A stretch of 64,000 nucleotides of DNA from Nocardioides terrigena (GCF_003047265.1 NZ_PZYY01000013.1:43355-107354), one strand, 5' to 3'. Numbered from the stretch's first letter, positions 53,740 through 62,359 are shown. Notes: a model not told the origin generated them from the letters alone. A program made the numbers and translations.

Positions 53740-55206
53740 ATGAGTCTCACGGACAGGTTGGCGGCCGCCCAGCGCTCGCGCTCGCAGAACCTCACGCTCG
53801 ACGCCCCCACCGCATCACCCGGCTCGCCTGCGGCGCCGGACCCGAAGCAGGCTGCGGGGGTTCCCGCACCGACGGGCACGTCCCTCGCCGCTCGCACGTC
53901 GGCCGAGGCCGGGAAGCGCGCCGCCGGACGGGACCCGTTCGGGGACGTCAAGCGCATCGTGCACGCCCGCCTCGTCGAGACGCTGGGCCCCAAGTTGTAC
54001 GACGCCCACATGACGCAGTCCGAGCTCGAACAGCAGGTGCACTTCGCGCTGCAGACAGCGCTGGCCGAGACCGACCAGCCCATGTCTAGCGCCGATCGCG
54101 CCCGCGTCTCCCAGGAGATCGCTGACGACATCCTGGGCTACGGACCCATCGAGCCCCTGCTGCGTGACCCGGACCTGTCCGAGGTCATGGTCAACGCATT
54201 CAACAGCATCTACATCGAGCGCAGCGGCAAGCTGGTCAAGACCGAGGCAGCATTCAACGACGAGGCGCACCTGCGGCGCACGATCGACAAGATCGTCAGC
54301 AAGATCGGTCGACGCGTCGACGAGACGAGCCCCATGTGCGACGCCCGTCTTCCGGACGGCAGCCGGGTCAACGCCATCATCCCGCCGCTGGCCCTGGACG
54401 GCTCCAAGCTGACCATCCGTAAATTCTCCGAGGACCCCTACACCGTCGAGGACCTCATCAACTTCGGCTCCCTCACCCGGCCTTCTGCCAACCTGCTCGA
54501 GGGCTGCGTGCGCGGACGCCTCAACATCCTGGTGTCCGGCGGTACGGGTGCGGGGAAGACCACCACCCTCAACGTGTTGTCGTCGTTCATCCCCGAGGAC
54601 GAGCGGATCGTCACCATCGAGGACGCGGCCGAGCTCCGGCTCCACCAGGACCACGTGCTCCGGCTCGAGTCGCGCCCGGCCAACATCGAGGGCAAGGGCG
54701 CCGTCACCATCCGCGACCTCGTCAAGAACTCGCTTCGCATGCGCCCCGACCGAGTCGTCGTGGGTGAGATCCGTGACGCCGCCGCGCTCGACATGCTCCA
54801 GGCCATGAACACCGGTCACGACGGGTCCATCTCGACGCTCCACGCCAACACCCCACGCGACGCACTGTCTCGTCTCGAGACCATGGTGCTGATGGCGGGC
54901 ATGGACCTGCCGGTCCGCGCGATTCGTGAGCAGGTGGCCAGCGCGGTCGACCTCATCATCCAGCAGACCCGTCTCAAGGACGGCACCCGCCGGATCACCG
55001 CCATCACGGAGATCGTGGGCATGGAGGGTGACATCATCACCACCCAGGACGTCTTCCTCTTCGACTACGCCGCCGGCGTGGACGAGAACGGCAAGTTCAA
55101 GGGCGGCCTCAAGTCCATGGGCCTGCGACCGCGCTTCCTTGAGCGCCTGACCGACCACGGCGTCCACGTCGACCCGTCCGTCTTCGCCACAGGGGGCGGG
55201 CTGTGA
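53740..55206 (+). CDS. tadA: TadA/CpaF-type secretion ATPase
   Basis: The 488-residue hexameric ATPase powers pilus assembly. The N-terminal half has a conserved DDILGYGPIEPLLRDPDLSE-type segment, and the motor domain has Walker A VSGGTGAGKTTT near residue 266, the Asp box VTIEDAAEL, and the Walker B/His-box region RPDRVVVGEIRDAAALDM and GHDGSISTLHANTP. It begins one base after the tadZ stop, and its stop shares bases with the start of the next gene. Confidence 0.94.
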   Translation: MSLTDRLAAAQRSRSQNLTLDAPTASPGSPAAPDPKQAAGVPAPTGTSLAARTSAEAGKRAAGRDPFGDVKRIVHARLVETLGPKLYDAHMTQSELEQQVHFALQTALAETDQPMSSADRARVSQEIADDILGYGPIEPLLRDPDLSEVMVNAFNSIYIERSGKLVKTEAAFNDEAHLRRTIDKIVSKIGRRVDETSPMCDARLPDGSRVNAIIPPLALDGSKLTIRKFSEDPYTVEDLINFGSLTRPSANLLEGCVRGRLNILVSGGTGAGKTTTLNVLSSFIPEDERIVTIEDAAELRLHQDHVLRLESRPANIEGKGAVTIRDLVKNSLRMRPDRVVVGEIRDAAALDMLQAMNTGHDGSISTLHANTPRDALSRLETMVLMAGMDLPVRAIREQVASAVDLIIQQTRLKDGTRRITAITEIVGMEGDIITTQDVFLFDYAAGVDENGKFKGGLKSMGLRPRFLERLTDHGVHVDPSVFATGGGL

Positions 55207-57104
55207 TGTCGCGGGCGCGGCGCCTCGCCGCTCCGCTCCTCCTCGCCGCCGCCCTCGGCTCGATGCTGTACGCCGCGCCGGCCCACGCCGAGGACGAGAT
55301 CACCATCGACCACGTCGAGACCGCCGACGGCACCGTCTCCATGGTGCTGTCGGTAGACGGTGTCCCCAACGGCACCGTTGACCAGTCGAGCGTCGTGGTC
55401 GAGGTGGACGGGCGCCAGGTCGAGTCACAGGCCAAGACTGTCGCCGACGGTGACATCTCGCGGTCGACGGTGCTCGTCCTCGACGCCAGCAACAGCATGG
55501 CTCAGGGCGGCAAGTTCGACTCCGCCAGAGGCGCCGTCGGCGCCTACCTCGACGCCGCGCCTGAGGACGTGACGATCGGCCTGGTGACCTTCGCCGGCGA
55601 GGTGGTCAATTCCATCGAACCCACCCTCGATCACGCCTCGGTGGCCGAGGCGCTCGGCCAAGTCTCCCTGAGCCAGGGCACCAGCGTGTACGACGCGATC
55701 CGTGCAGGGATCGAGATGGCGGGCAGCGAGGGATCGCGGTCCTTGCTGGTCCTCTCCGACGGCGCCGACACCGGTAGCGACGCGACCCTCGAAGTGGCGA
55801 TCAACGACGCACGCGAGACCGGGGTGGTCGTCGACGTGGTGTCCATCGGCACGGCCGCGAAGGGCCGGGCGCTGTCGGAGCTCGCCGACGACACCGGCGG
55901 CTCCGTCATCCCAGCCGACCCGGCGGCCCTCGGCTCGGTCTTCACGGCCCAGGCAGATGCCCTAGCGGAGCAGATGTTGCTGACGTTCGACTCCCCCACC
56001 GACGTCGACGGGGAGGCCACGATCACTGTCAGCGCCGACGCCGCCGGGTCGACGTACGTCGACTCGGCCTTCGTGACCCTCGCGGACTCAAGATTTTCGG
56101 TACCCGAGGTTATCGAGCCGGGCAAGGCACTCGTCAGTCGACCGGTGATGCTGCTCGGCGCCGTCGCGCTGTTCTTCGGCATGCTCGTTCTGCTGACGAT
56201 CGTCCTCAGCCCGGGTCGGTCCCACGCCGAACGTCGTCTCGACGCCTACTTCGAGGGGGGCAAGGACGGTGCGCAGCCCCGACGCCGTCGTTCCTCGGGG
56301 AACGGCCCCACCGACCTCAAGGAGTCGGCGGTGGCGATGACCTCCAAGGTCGTAAACGCCGATCTCGAGACGCGGATCTCCCAGCGCCTGGCGGGGGCCG
56401 GGTCCGCACTCACCGCATCGGAATGGGTGCTGCTGCACGCGGGTCTGGTGGTTGGCGGCGCAGCGGTGGGGTTCATCATGGGTGGCCCCCCAATGACAGT
56501 GCTCGGGCTCGTGCTGGGCCTTGTGATCCCGTGGGTCTACCTCAAGTGGCGGCACCGCCGCCGTCTCAGCCGCTTCAACGCCCAGCTCGCTCAGACCCTC
56601 GGGTTGATGGCCGGCGGTCTCCAGGCGGGGTTGTCGCTGCCCCAGGCCGTCGACAGCGTGGTCCGTGAGGGTCACGAGCCGATGGCCGGCGAGCTGCGGC
56701 GGGCCTTGGTCGAGCAGCGGCTCGGCATCGACATCTCCGACGCTCTCGAGGGAGTCGGCGAGCGGATGGACAGCGAGGACTTCGGCTGGGTCGTCATGGC
56801 CATCCGCATCCAGCGCGAGGTCGGAGGCAACCTGGCCGAGATCCTGCACACGGTGGCCGAGACCCTCCGAGAGCGGGAGTACCTGCGTCGCCAGGTGAAG
56901 GCCCTCAGCGCCGAAGGCCGGCTCTCCGGCTACATCCTGACGGGTCTGCCGCCCTTGATCGGCTTGTACATGTACTTTGCCAACCGTGCCTACCTGGAAG
57001 TGCTCTACACAACCACCGTGGGGATGATTCTGCTCGCCGTGGCTTTCGTGTTCCTGAGCGTCGGCGCATTCGCGATGTCACGCCTAGCGAAGGTTGAGGT
57101 CTGA
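55206..57104 (+). CDS. tadB: TadB-type pilus membrane protein fused to a secreted von Willebrand A domain
   Basis: The 632-residue protein starts with a signal peptide (cleavage near APAHA/EDE, residue 28). A VWA domain follows with the metal-site motif DASNS (D93, S95, S97) in VLVLDASNSMAQ and SDGADTGSDATL. A membrane helix near residues 312-335 follows, then a TadB/GspF-type T2SSF domain (GLMAGGLQAGLSLPQAVDSV) with further helices and a cytosolic loop. ATG 55206 or the adjacent GTG 55203 may be used. TadB is normally ~300 residues, so the VWA half is an added external sensor or adhesion domain. Confidence 0.88.
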   Translation: MSRARRLAAPLLLAAALGSMLYAAPAHAEDEITIDHVETADGTVSMVLSVDGVPNGTVDQSSVVVEVDGRQVESQAKTVADGDISRSTVLVLDASNSMAQGGKFDSARGAVGAYLDAAPEDVTIGLVTFAGEVVNSIEPTLDHASVAEALGQVSLSQGTSVYDAIRAGIEMAGSEGSRSLLVLSDGADTGSDATLEVAINDARETGVVVDVVSIGTAAKGRALSELADDTGGSVIPADPAALGSVFTAQADALAEQMLLTFDSPTDVDGEATITVSADAAGSTYVDSAFVTLADSRFSVPEVIEPGKALVSRPVMLLGAVALFFGMLVLLTIVLSPGRSHAERRLDAYFEGGKDGAQPRRRRSSGNGPTDLKESAVAMTSKVVNADLETRISQRLAGAGSALTASEWVLLHAGLVVGGAAVGFIMGGPPMTVLGLVLGLVIPWVYLKWRHRRRLSRFNAQLAQTLGLMAGGLQAGLSLPQAVDSVVREGHEPMAGELRRALVEQRLGIDISDALEGVGERMDSEDFGWVVMAIRIQREVGGNLAEILHTVAETLREREYLRRQVKALSAEGRLSGYILTGLPPLIGLYMYFANRAYLEVLYTTTVGMILLAVAFVFLSVGAFAMSRLAKVEV

Positions 57105-57106
57105 GC

Positions 57107-58045
57107 ATGTCCAGCACCATGATCCTCCTCCTCGGCGCCGGCCTCGTCTTCCTCGCACTGACGCTCTCGTTGGCGACCATCGGGGTCGCGACGAGCGAGC
57201 GCCGGGGAGTGGCACGGTCCGTCGCATCCATCCAGGCCCTCGACTCGGCGCCCGACGTCCTCACGGCCGAGCTGAACAAACCCTTCGCCGAGCGGGTCCT
57301 AGGCCCTCTGGGCGACCGCCTCGTCAAGACCGGTGTCCGCCTGGTCCGCGCCGACACCGCTGAGAAGCTCCAGCACCGGCTGGACATCGCCGGCAACCCC
57401 CCCGCGTGGGATGTCAACCGGATCATCGGCCTCAAGGTGCTCGGGCTCGGTACCTTCACCGTCGTCGGCTTCCTCTACATCTCAGGAACCGACTGGCCCT
57501 TCTATCGCGTCGTCTTGGGCACCGTGGCCGCGGCTGCCTTCGGCTACGTGCTCCCGAACATCCTGCTGTTCAACGCGGGCCAGAAGCGCGAGACCTTGAT
57601 GCGCAACTCCCTGCCGGATGCCATCGACCTGCTCACCGTGTCCGTCGAGGCCGGCCTGGGCTTCGACGCAGCCGTGGCCCGAGTGGCCCGCAACACGACC
57701 GGACCACTGTCGCAGGAGTTCGCCCGACTGCTGCAGGAGATGCAGATCGGGGTGGGCCGCACCCAGGCCATGAGGGCCATGGCCGAACGGTCCTCGCTGG
57801 CCGACCTCAAGTCGTTCTGCCTCGCGATGGTGCAGGCCGACAGCCTAGGCATCCCGATCGGTCGCGTGCTGCGCATCCAGAGTCAAGAGATGCGCACAAA
57901 GCGCCGGCAACGCGCAGAGGAGAAGGCCCAGCAGGTTCCGGTGCGGATCATGATCCCCCTGGTCCTCTTCATCCTGCCGTGCCTCTTCATCGTGATCCTT
58001 GGGCCCGCCGGTATTCAGATCGCCGACACCTTCGCCAACCTGTGA
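57107..58045 (+). CDS. tadC: TadC-type pilus assembly membrane protein
   Basis: The 312-residue protein has an N-terminal membrane helix, a basic cytosolic region (about residues 28-112), two more helices and a T2SSF domain with SLPDAIDLLTVSVEAGLGFDAAVARV and LGIPIGRVLRIQSQEMRTKRRQRAEEKAQ, followed by a C-terminal helix. With TadB it forms the inner-membrane platform for TadA. It starts two bases after the tadB stop and overlaps the histidine kinase by 4 bp. Confidence 0.9.
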   Translation: MSSTMILLLGAGLVFLALTLSLATIGVATSERRGVARSVASIQALDSAPDVLTAELNKPFAERVLGPLGDRLVKTGVRLVRADTAEKLQHRLDIAGNPPAWDVNRIIGLKVLGLGTFTVVGFLYISGTDWPFYRVVLGTVAAAAFGYVLPNILLFNAGQKRETLMRNSLPDAIDLLTVSVEAGLGFDAAVARVARNTTGPLSQEFARLLQEMQIGVGRTQAMRAMAERSSLADLKSFCLAMVQADSLGIPIGRVLRIQSQEMRTKRRQRAEEKAQQVPVRIMIPLVLFILPCLFIVILGPAGIQIADTFANL

Positions 58046-59628
58046 CCATGCGGGCTCGGGCGCTCCAGCAACCTCACGAGTACGTCACGTCCCCCTCACT
58101 CGGGCCGTGGAGGGTGACGACCGCAGCGCGCGCATTTGCGCTCGCGCTGATCGTCGGCACCTTGTTGGGCGAGGAGTCGGCGACCGAGGCCGCCCCGCTC
58201 CTCGTTGCCCTGGTGGTGATCGGAGCCGTCTCGACGGCATTGGAGTGGAACGCTCCCGCCCACAGCCGTCCTTGGATCCCGATCGGCGAGGCGTTCCTGG
58301 TCGCCGTGCTGCTGGCTAGCGCCCCGCTCCAGCCCAGCCTGCTCGTCTACCTCGCGGTCCCCCCGATCGTGGCGGGCGTACGGCACGGCTGGGTCACCAC
58401 GATCAATGCCGGCTTCGTCTCAGGGGTCACGACTCTCGCCACCCTCGCGCTGGTCGCCGATACCGGGGTCGCTCCCGACCGTGTGGCCGAGTCAGCACCG
58501 TGGGTTGTGGTCGGTATGGGCGTGGGACTGCTGGCGAGCTGGCAGTCCCGCTCGATGCGCGACGTCGAGGCACGAAATGCTCCGTACGCCGCCGCCAACC
58601 AGCTCCTGTCCCAGCTGCACAATCTCGCGAGCCGCGGCAGCGTCGGCCTGGACAGCGTGCAGCTCGCCGCCGAGTTGGAGACGACGCTGCGGGCCGAGAC
58701 CGGAGCGATCAGGTCCGCCGTCTTCATCCACGGGAGGCGCTCCGATCCAGACTTGTTGTCGTCGTACGGCGCGCAGACCCCCCCTCCTCCGAGCGATTCC
58801 TCTGCGTCCGACCCGATGGTGGAAACCGTCTGGCTCCATGGTGGCGGGCAGCGTCTCGGCTCGGTCGTCCTGGCCCGCGATGCCGCATGGACCGACGAGC
58901 TGAAAGCTCGTGCACAAGCCGTAGCTACCGACTTCGTGCTCCGCCTCGACACCGCCGTGCTGTTCGACGACGTGCGCCTCATGGCGACCGCGGAGGAGCG
59001 CAACCGGATTGCCCGCGAGATGCACGACGGGGTGGCCCAAGAGATCGTCGCGCTCGGCTACATCGTCGACGAGATCGAGGCCGCCTCCGACCAGCCCGAG
59101 ACACAACAGCTGGCCGCTTCGTTGCGCGAGGAGATCAGCAGGGTGGTGACCGAGCTGCGCTTCTCCATCTTCGACCTCCGCCACCAGATCGCCGAGCACC
59201 GCCTCTCCGGCGCACTGGCCGAGTACGTCCGTGAGGTGAGCCACGGGACCGACCTGCGGGTCCACCTGCTCCTCGACGAGTCCGGGCCGGCGCTGCCTTC
59301 CCGCACCGAGATGGAGCTCCTCCGGATCGCCCAGGAGGCCATCGGCAACGTCCGTCGGCACGCCCGTGCATCGAACCTCTGGGTCACCTTGGTGTCCGAC
59401 GGGTCGTGCGTACGCCTCGAGGTGGAGGACGACGGGGTGGGCAACGCCACGCCCAAGGACCGCCACTGGGGGCTCCAGACCATGCGCGAGCGAGCGGCCA
59501 CCATCGGTGCCGACCTGCGTATCTTGTCCCGGCATGACGGTGGCACCGTCGTCTGCCTCCAGACCCGACAGCCCACCGCCCCCGAAGGGAACCGCTCACA
59601 TGAGCACCACAGTCCTGCTCGTCGATGA
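58042..59628 (+). CDS. NarL-type sensor histidine kinase embedded in the Tad operon
   Basis: The 528-residue kinase has about six N-terminal membrane helices without a large external loop, then a GAF-like region (LETTLRAETGAIRSAVFIHG), a HisKA_3 helix with the phospho-histidine in NRIAREMHDGVAQEIVAL near residue 328, and an HATPase domain (EAIGNVRRHARASN, EVEDDGVGNA, HWGLQTMRERAATIGA). The input is probably membrane-intrinsic or cytosolic. Its GTG overlaps the tadC stop, and its end overlaps the response regulator by 29 bp, tying signal perception to pilus-gene expression. Confidence 0.9.
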   Translation: MTMRARALQQPHEYVTSPSLGPWRVTTAARAFALALIVGTLLGEESATEAAPLLVALVVIGAVSTALEWNAPAHSRPWIPIGEAFLVAVLLASAPLQPSLLVYLAVPPIVAGVRHGWVTTINAGFVSGVTTLATLALVADTGVAPDRVAESAPWVVVGMGVGLLASWQSRSMRDVEARNAPYAAANQLLSQLHNLASRGSVGLDSVQLAAELETTLRAETGAIRSAVFIHGRRSDPDLLSSYGAQTPPPPSDSSASDPMVETVWLHGGGQRLGSVVLARDAAWTDELKARAQAVATDFVLRLDTAVLFDDVRLMATAEERNRIAREMHDGVAQEIVALGYIVDEIEAASDQPETQQLAASLREEISRVVTELRFSIFDLRHQIAEHRLSGALAEYVREVSHGTDLRVHLLLDESGPALPSRTEMELLRIAQEAIGNVRRHARASNLWVTLVSDGSCVRLEVEDDGVGNATPKDRHWGLQTMRERAATIGADLRILSRHDGGTVVCLQTRQPTAPEGNRSHEHHSPARR

Positions 59629-60247
59629 CCATGAGCTGATCCGCCAAGGCCTGGCGCGCGCTTTCGAGCGCGACCAGGACATGACCGTGATCGGCCAGGC
59701 CGGCAACGTGGCCGAGGCACGACAGGCGTACGCGGATCTCCGTCCCGACGTGGTCGTGACCGATCTGCAGCTGCCCGACGGGCACGGCCTCGAGATAGTC
59801 CGATCCGTGCGCGAGGTGAGCGACACGACCGGCGTCGTTGTCCTCACCATGCATGCCGGCGATGACCAGATCTTCGCGGCCATGGAGGCCGGTGCGTCGG
59901 GCTTCGTGGGCAAGGACAGCCGGGCTGCCGAGGTCATCAGCGCGGCAAAGCATGCCGCTGTCGCACCGCGTACCTTCCTCTGCTCGGGACTGAGCGCGGC
60001 CATGATGCGACGTGCCTCCGCACCCGTCACCCCCAGGCTCTCCGGCCGGGAGGAGGAGGTGCTGGCGCTCCTCGCCGACGGCCTCGGAACCGGCGAGATC
60101 GCCGGTCGCCTCTATCTGAGCGAGTCGACGGCCAAGACGCACATCACCCACATCTACCAGAAGCTAGGGGCGGCCAACCGGGCCCAGGCCCTCGTGACAG
60201 CGATGCGCATGGGACTCCTCGACCACCTGTCCCCACAACGGTTCTGA
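59600..60247 (+). CDS. NarL/LuxR-type response regulator of the Tad operon
   Basis: The 215-residue protein has LLVDDHELIRQGLARAF, phospho-acceptor D55 in VVVTDLQLPDGHG, FVGKDSRAAEV with the conserved lysine, and a LuxR helix-turn-helix (LSGREEEVLALLADGLGTGEIAGRLYLSESTAKTHI). It is the partner of the preceding kinase. The inverted repeat CTAGTC-N6-GACTAG 140 bases downstream, before the pilin gene, is a candidate target. A terminator-like stem follows the stop. Confidence 0.92.
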   Translation: MSTTVLLVDDHELIRQGLARAFERDQDMTVIGQAGNVAEARQAYADLRPDVVVTDLQLPDGHGLEIVRSVREVSDTTGVVVLTMHAGDDQIFAAMEAGASGFVGKDSRAAEVISAAKHAAVAPRTFLCSGLSAAMMRRASAPVTPRLSGREEEVLALLADGLGTGEIAGRLYLSESTAKTHITHIYQKLGAANRAQALVTAMRMGLLDHLSPQRF

Positions 60248-60269
60248 CGGCCCGAGCCGGCTCGCCGAT

Positions 60270-60304
60270 GGCGCCCCGATCCCCCAAGGGAGACGGGCGC
60301 CTTT
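60270..60304 (+). terminator. Putative terminator of the main Tad operon
   Basis: GGCGCCC (60270-60276) and GGGCGCC (60295-60301) form a 7-bp stem closing an 18-base loop and are followed by TTT. It starts 23 bases after the response-regulator stop and would separate pilin expression from that of the assembly genes. Confidence 0.55.
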
Positions 60305-60386
60305 ACCATTCCCCGGGCCCTTCCGCGGGGGTTCCGGGAGAGCCGCCCCAGCGGGTCATCCGCCCGTTCCGGAGGGTGGTGGAGCA

Positions 60387-60404
60387 CTAGTCACATGGGA
60401 CTAG
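60387..60404. promoter_or_regulatory. Inverted repeat CTAGTC-N6-GACTAG before the pilin gene
   Basis: The two 6-bp arms are perfect (60387-60392 and 60399-60404). The right arm is part of GGACTAG, the word shared by all three Tad promoter regions. The site lies about 80 bases before the pilin -10 box and 120 before the ATG, a distance suited to an activator such as the LuxR-type regulator encoded upstream. Confidence 0.55.
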
Positions 60405-60459
60405 CGACGTACGGCCGATCACCCGATCCGCAGGCGTCGCCAGCAGACCATGATTCTTC

Positions 60460-60489
60460 TTGACGGGTCCACATGGGGCTCGGACACAT
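60460..60489 (+). promoter_or_regulatory. Putative flp pilin promoter
   Basis: TTGACG (60460-60465) and ACACAT (60484-60489), separated by 18 bases, resemble a sigma-70-type promoter. The leader to ATG 60524 would be about 28 bases and contains the ribosome site AGGGG. Confidence 0.55.
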
Positions 60490-60523
60490 TCGGACCCATC
60501 CTTCACGAAACAGGGGTATCACC

Positions 60524-60697
60524 ATGATCCAGTTCCTCTCCCTCATGCTCAACGCTCGTCGCGACGACGAGAAGGGCGCCACCGCCGTCGAGTACGGCCT
60601 GATGGTCGCGCTCATCGCCGTCGCCATCATCGGCACGGTCCAGGCCCTCGGCGGCGGCCTCAACACCCTCTTCGGCACGGTCACCTCCAGCCTCTGA
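60524..60697 (+). CDS. flp: Flp/Fap-type major pilin
   Basis: The 57-residue prepilin has a short basic leader ending DDEKG, with cleavage before ATAVEYGLMVALIAVAIIGT. The glutamate at +5 and tyrosine at +6 are the Flp signature. The mature protein is one hydrophobic helix and a short tail with LGGGLNTLFGTVTSSL. It is the likely main subunit of the pilus built by the upstream Tad proteins. ATG 60524 has AGGGG 7 bases upstream. No prepilin peptidase (TadV) gene is in the window. Confidence 0.92.
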   Translation: MIQFLSLMLNARRDDEKGATAVEYGLMVALIAVAIIGTVQALGGGLNTLFGTVTSSL

Positions 60698-60712
60698 GCT
60701 GACGCGCCTCGA

Positions 60713-60742
60713 GGCCGGCGCCGCGGATTCGCGGCGCCGGCC
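60713..60742 (+). terminator. Perfect 13-bp stem-loop between the two pilin genes
   Basis: GGCCGGCGCCGCG (60713-60725), loop GATT, and CGCGGCGCCGGCC (60730-60742) form a perfect stem 15 bases after the flp stop. It is not followed by a T-run. It could stop or weaken transcription into the second pilin gene, or protect the 3' end of the abundant flp mRNA. Confidence 0.8.
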
Positions 60743-60778
60743 TCTGCATCCCCCCACCGCACGATCAAGGAGGTCGCC

Positions 60779-60925
60779 ATGGGACCACACGATGTCGAGG
60801 ACGGAGCAACGTCCGTCGAGTACGCGCTCATGTGCACGATGATCACCGTTGTCATCTCGGGCAGCGTGGCTCTGTTCGGCGCCCAGATCGCTGCCCTCTT
60901 CGGCCCGGTCCTGACCTCGCTGTAG
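60779..60925 (+). CDS. Second, very small Flp-type pilin
   Basis: This 48-codon gene has a near-perfect ribosome site (AAGGAGGT, 4 bases before ATG). Its product reads MGPHDVEDG/ATSVEYALM, with the Flp cleavage motif G/ATSVEY (Glu at +5, Tyr at +6), then a hydrophobic helix and an LFGPVLTSL tail like the TLFGTVTSSL of the first pilin. The leader is acidic rather than basic, unlike most prepilins. It may be a minor pilin or a competitor of the major one. The 176 bases after it hold no convincing gene. Confidence 0.85.
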   Translation: MGPHDVEDGATSVEYALMCTMITVVISGSVALFGAQIAALFGPVLTSL

Positions 60926-61101
60926 CGCCGGCCCCCGGTGTCGGCCGCAGGCCACGTCAGCGCCGCGCCAGTATCGCCCGTTCCAGCATCGTCGGGGTCG
61001 CTCCCCACCACCATCACCACGACTACCACCACCGTGACCACACCGGTGGGATGGGTCCGCGATCGACGGCAGCACTGGCGTGCGCTACATCGCGACCCGG
61101 T

Positions 61102-62322
61102 TCACGACGAAAGCGATGCCAACCGGTCCCGCCACTGGCCGACGAGGACCTCGACGGTGGTGCCGCTGCGACGCAGCGCCGCTTCGACGGGAGTGCCGTC
61201 GGAGGCGCGGGTGTAGACGTCCAGCAGGGCCCGCTCCCCGACCTCGTCGGCGAGGGTCGCACAGGCCAGCCAGGCCAGCTCGTAGGCTGCCTCGAGGTCC
61301 GTGGCCAGGGTGTCGAACTGCGCCGGTCCGGGCAGCTGACGGGGTGGACCATCACGACGCACCCGGTCGATCGCCCGTGCGGCGGTCGTGGACAGCGGAA
61401 GCGGTACGTCGCGCAACGCGACGTAGTCGGCAAACCCCTCCAGCAGCCACAGGTCCACGGCACTCGTCGCGGCATCCGTGGCCACGTGCACGAGCTCGTG
61501 GCTCATCACGACCTGGGCACCGGCACCGCGGAGGCCGCGCGTCACGTCCGGGTTGACGAAGACGTGGACAGGAGCGTCGGCGCTCCCCGACCCGTCGACA
61601 GTCGTGGTCACGGCGGCGATGCCGGCGTACGTGCCCTCGGCGGCGTCCAGGGTGGCGTCCAGGGCCGAGGCCGACGCCGGGACCTCGATGACGGCCGACG
61701 GCTTCCAGTCCGTCAGCACACGCCGCACCACCCGGGCACCGCGGGCAACTCGCCGGGCGTACGTCGCCGCCTCACGCCCGGCACCAGGCCGCGACGCAGC
61801 GACCATCACCAGCGCCTGGCGGGAGCGGCGTACCTCAAGCGGACCCTGGAGCCAGAGCGGCTCGACACCGTCACCGACGCCGCCGAAGCGGCGGATCGCC
61901 ACCGCGTCCCCGTCCGGCACGAAAGTCACCGCGACCTCCGCGGACGCGGGCTCGCGATCGAACCCCTCGAAGCCCCAGGTCAGGACCACCTGCGCCGTCC
62001 ACGAGCCGTCATCGGCGCCGGCGCCGGTCTCGTCGACGTAGCGCGCCGAGAAGTCGACGACGTCGAGCGCCCCGGCGTTGTCGGCGACCGAGCCCATCAA
62101 GCTGGCGGCCGCGGCGTCGCCCGCGGGAGCCAGGCCGCGCGCTGCGTCGGGGTCGTGCGACTCGACCGCCTCCTCGAGGAGATGGAGGGTCGAGGCCGCG
62201 GGGCCCGGACGAGGGCCGGCTGCGGTGATGCTGCCGGGCGTGACCCGGTGCGTGTCGTCGCGCATCCATACGAGGAGGGCGGCGAGGACCACCAGCCCCG
62301 TGAACAACGAAAGACCGGCCAC
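61102..62322 (-). CDS. Membrane-anchored or secreted gluzincin-type metallopeptidase-like protein
   Basis: The 406-residue protein has one N-terminal membrane/signal helix (residues 2-19), an extracellular region of about 200 residues, and a peptidase_MA-like domain with the zinc motif HELVH and the downstream glutamate in LWLLEGFADYVALRD. These are the catalytic and metal residues of gluzincins. The GTG at 62322 has no convincing ribosome site, and the frame continues upstream with a basic stretch (PRTGRPRRW), so the start is uncertain. It lies 37 bases after the NlpC/P60 gene and is probably cotranscribed. Confidence 0.78.
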   Translation of the reverse strand: MAGLSLFTGLVVLAALLVWMRDDTHRVTPGSITAAGPRPGPAASTLHLLEEAVESHDPDAARGLAPAGDAAAASLMGSVADNAGALDVVDFSARYVDETGAGADDGSWTAQVVLTWGFEGFDREPASAEVAVTFVPDGDAVAIRRFGGVGDGVEPLWLQGPLEVRRSRQALVMVAASRPGAGREAATYARRVARGARVVRRVLTDWKPSAVIEVPASASALDATLDAAEGTYAGIAAVTTTVDGSGSADAPVHVFVNPDVTRGLRGAGAQVVMSHELVHVATDAATSAVDLWLLEGFADYVALRDVPLPLSTTAARAIDRVRRDGPPRQLPGPAQFDTLATDLEAAYELAWLACATLADEVGERALLDVYTRASDGTPVEAALRRSGTTVEVLVGQWRDRLASLSS

Positions 62323-62359
62323 CCACCTGCGTGGGCGACCGGTCCTCGGGGTCGGGCGA

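Noticed and set aside
60741..60778. 6C-type structured RNA because of a run of six cytosines
   Set aside because: Only one C-run is present and the required pair of hairpins is absent.
60938..61216. Plus-strand frame with a Thr-rich stretch after the second pilin
   Set aside because: It runs into the antisense of the metallopeptidase gene, has no ribosome site and no domain; the Thr run comes from ACC/ACT repeats in noncoding DNA.
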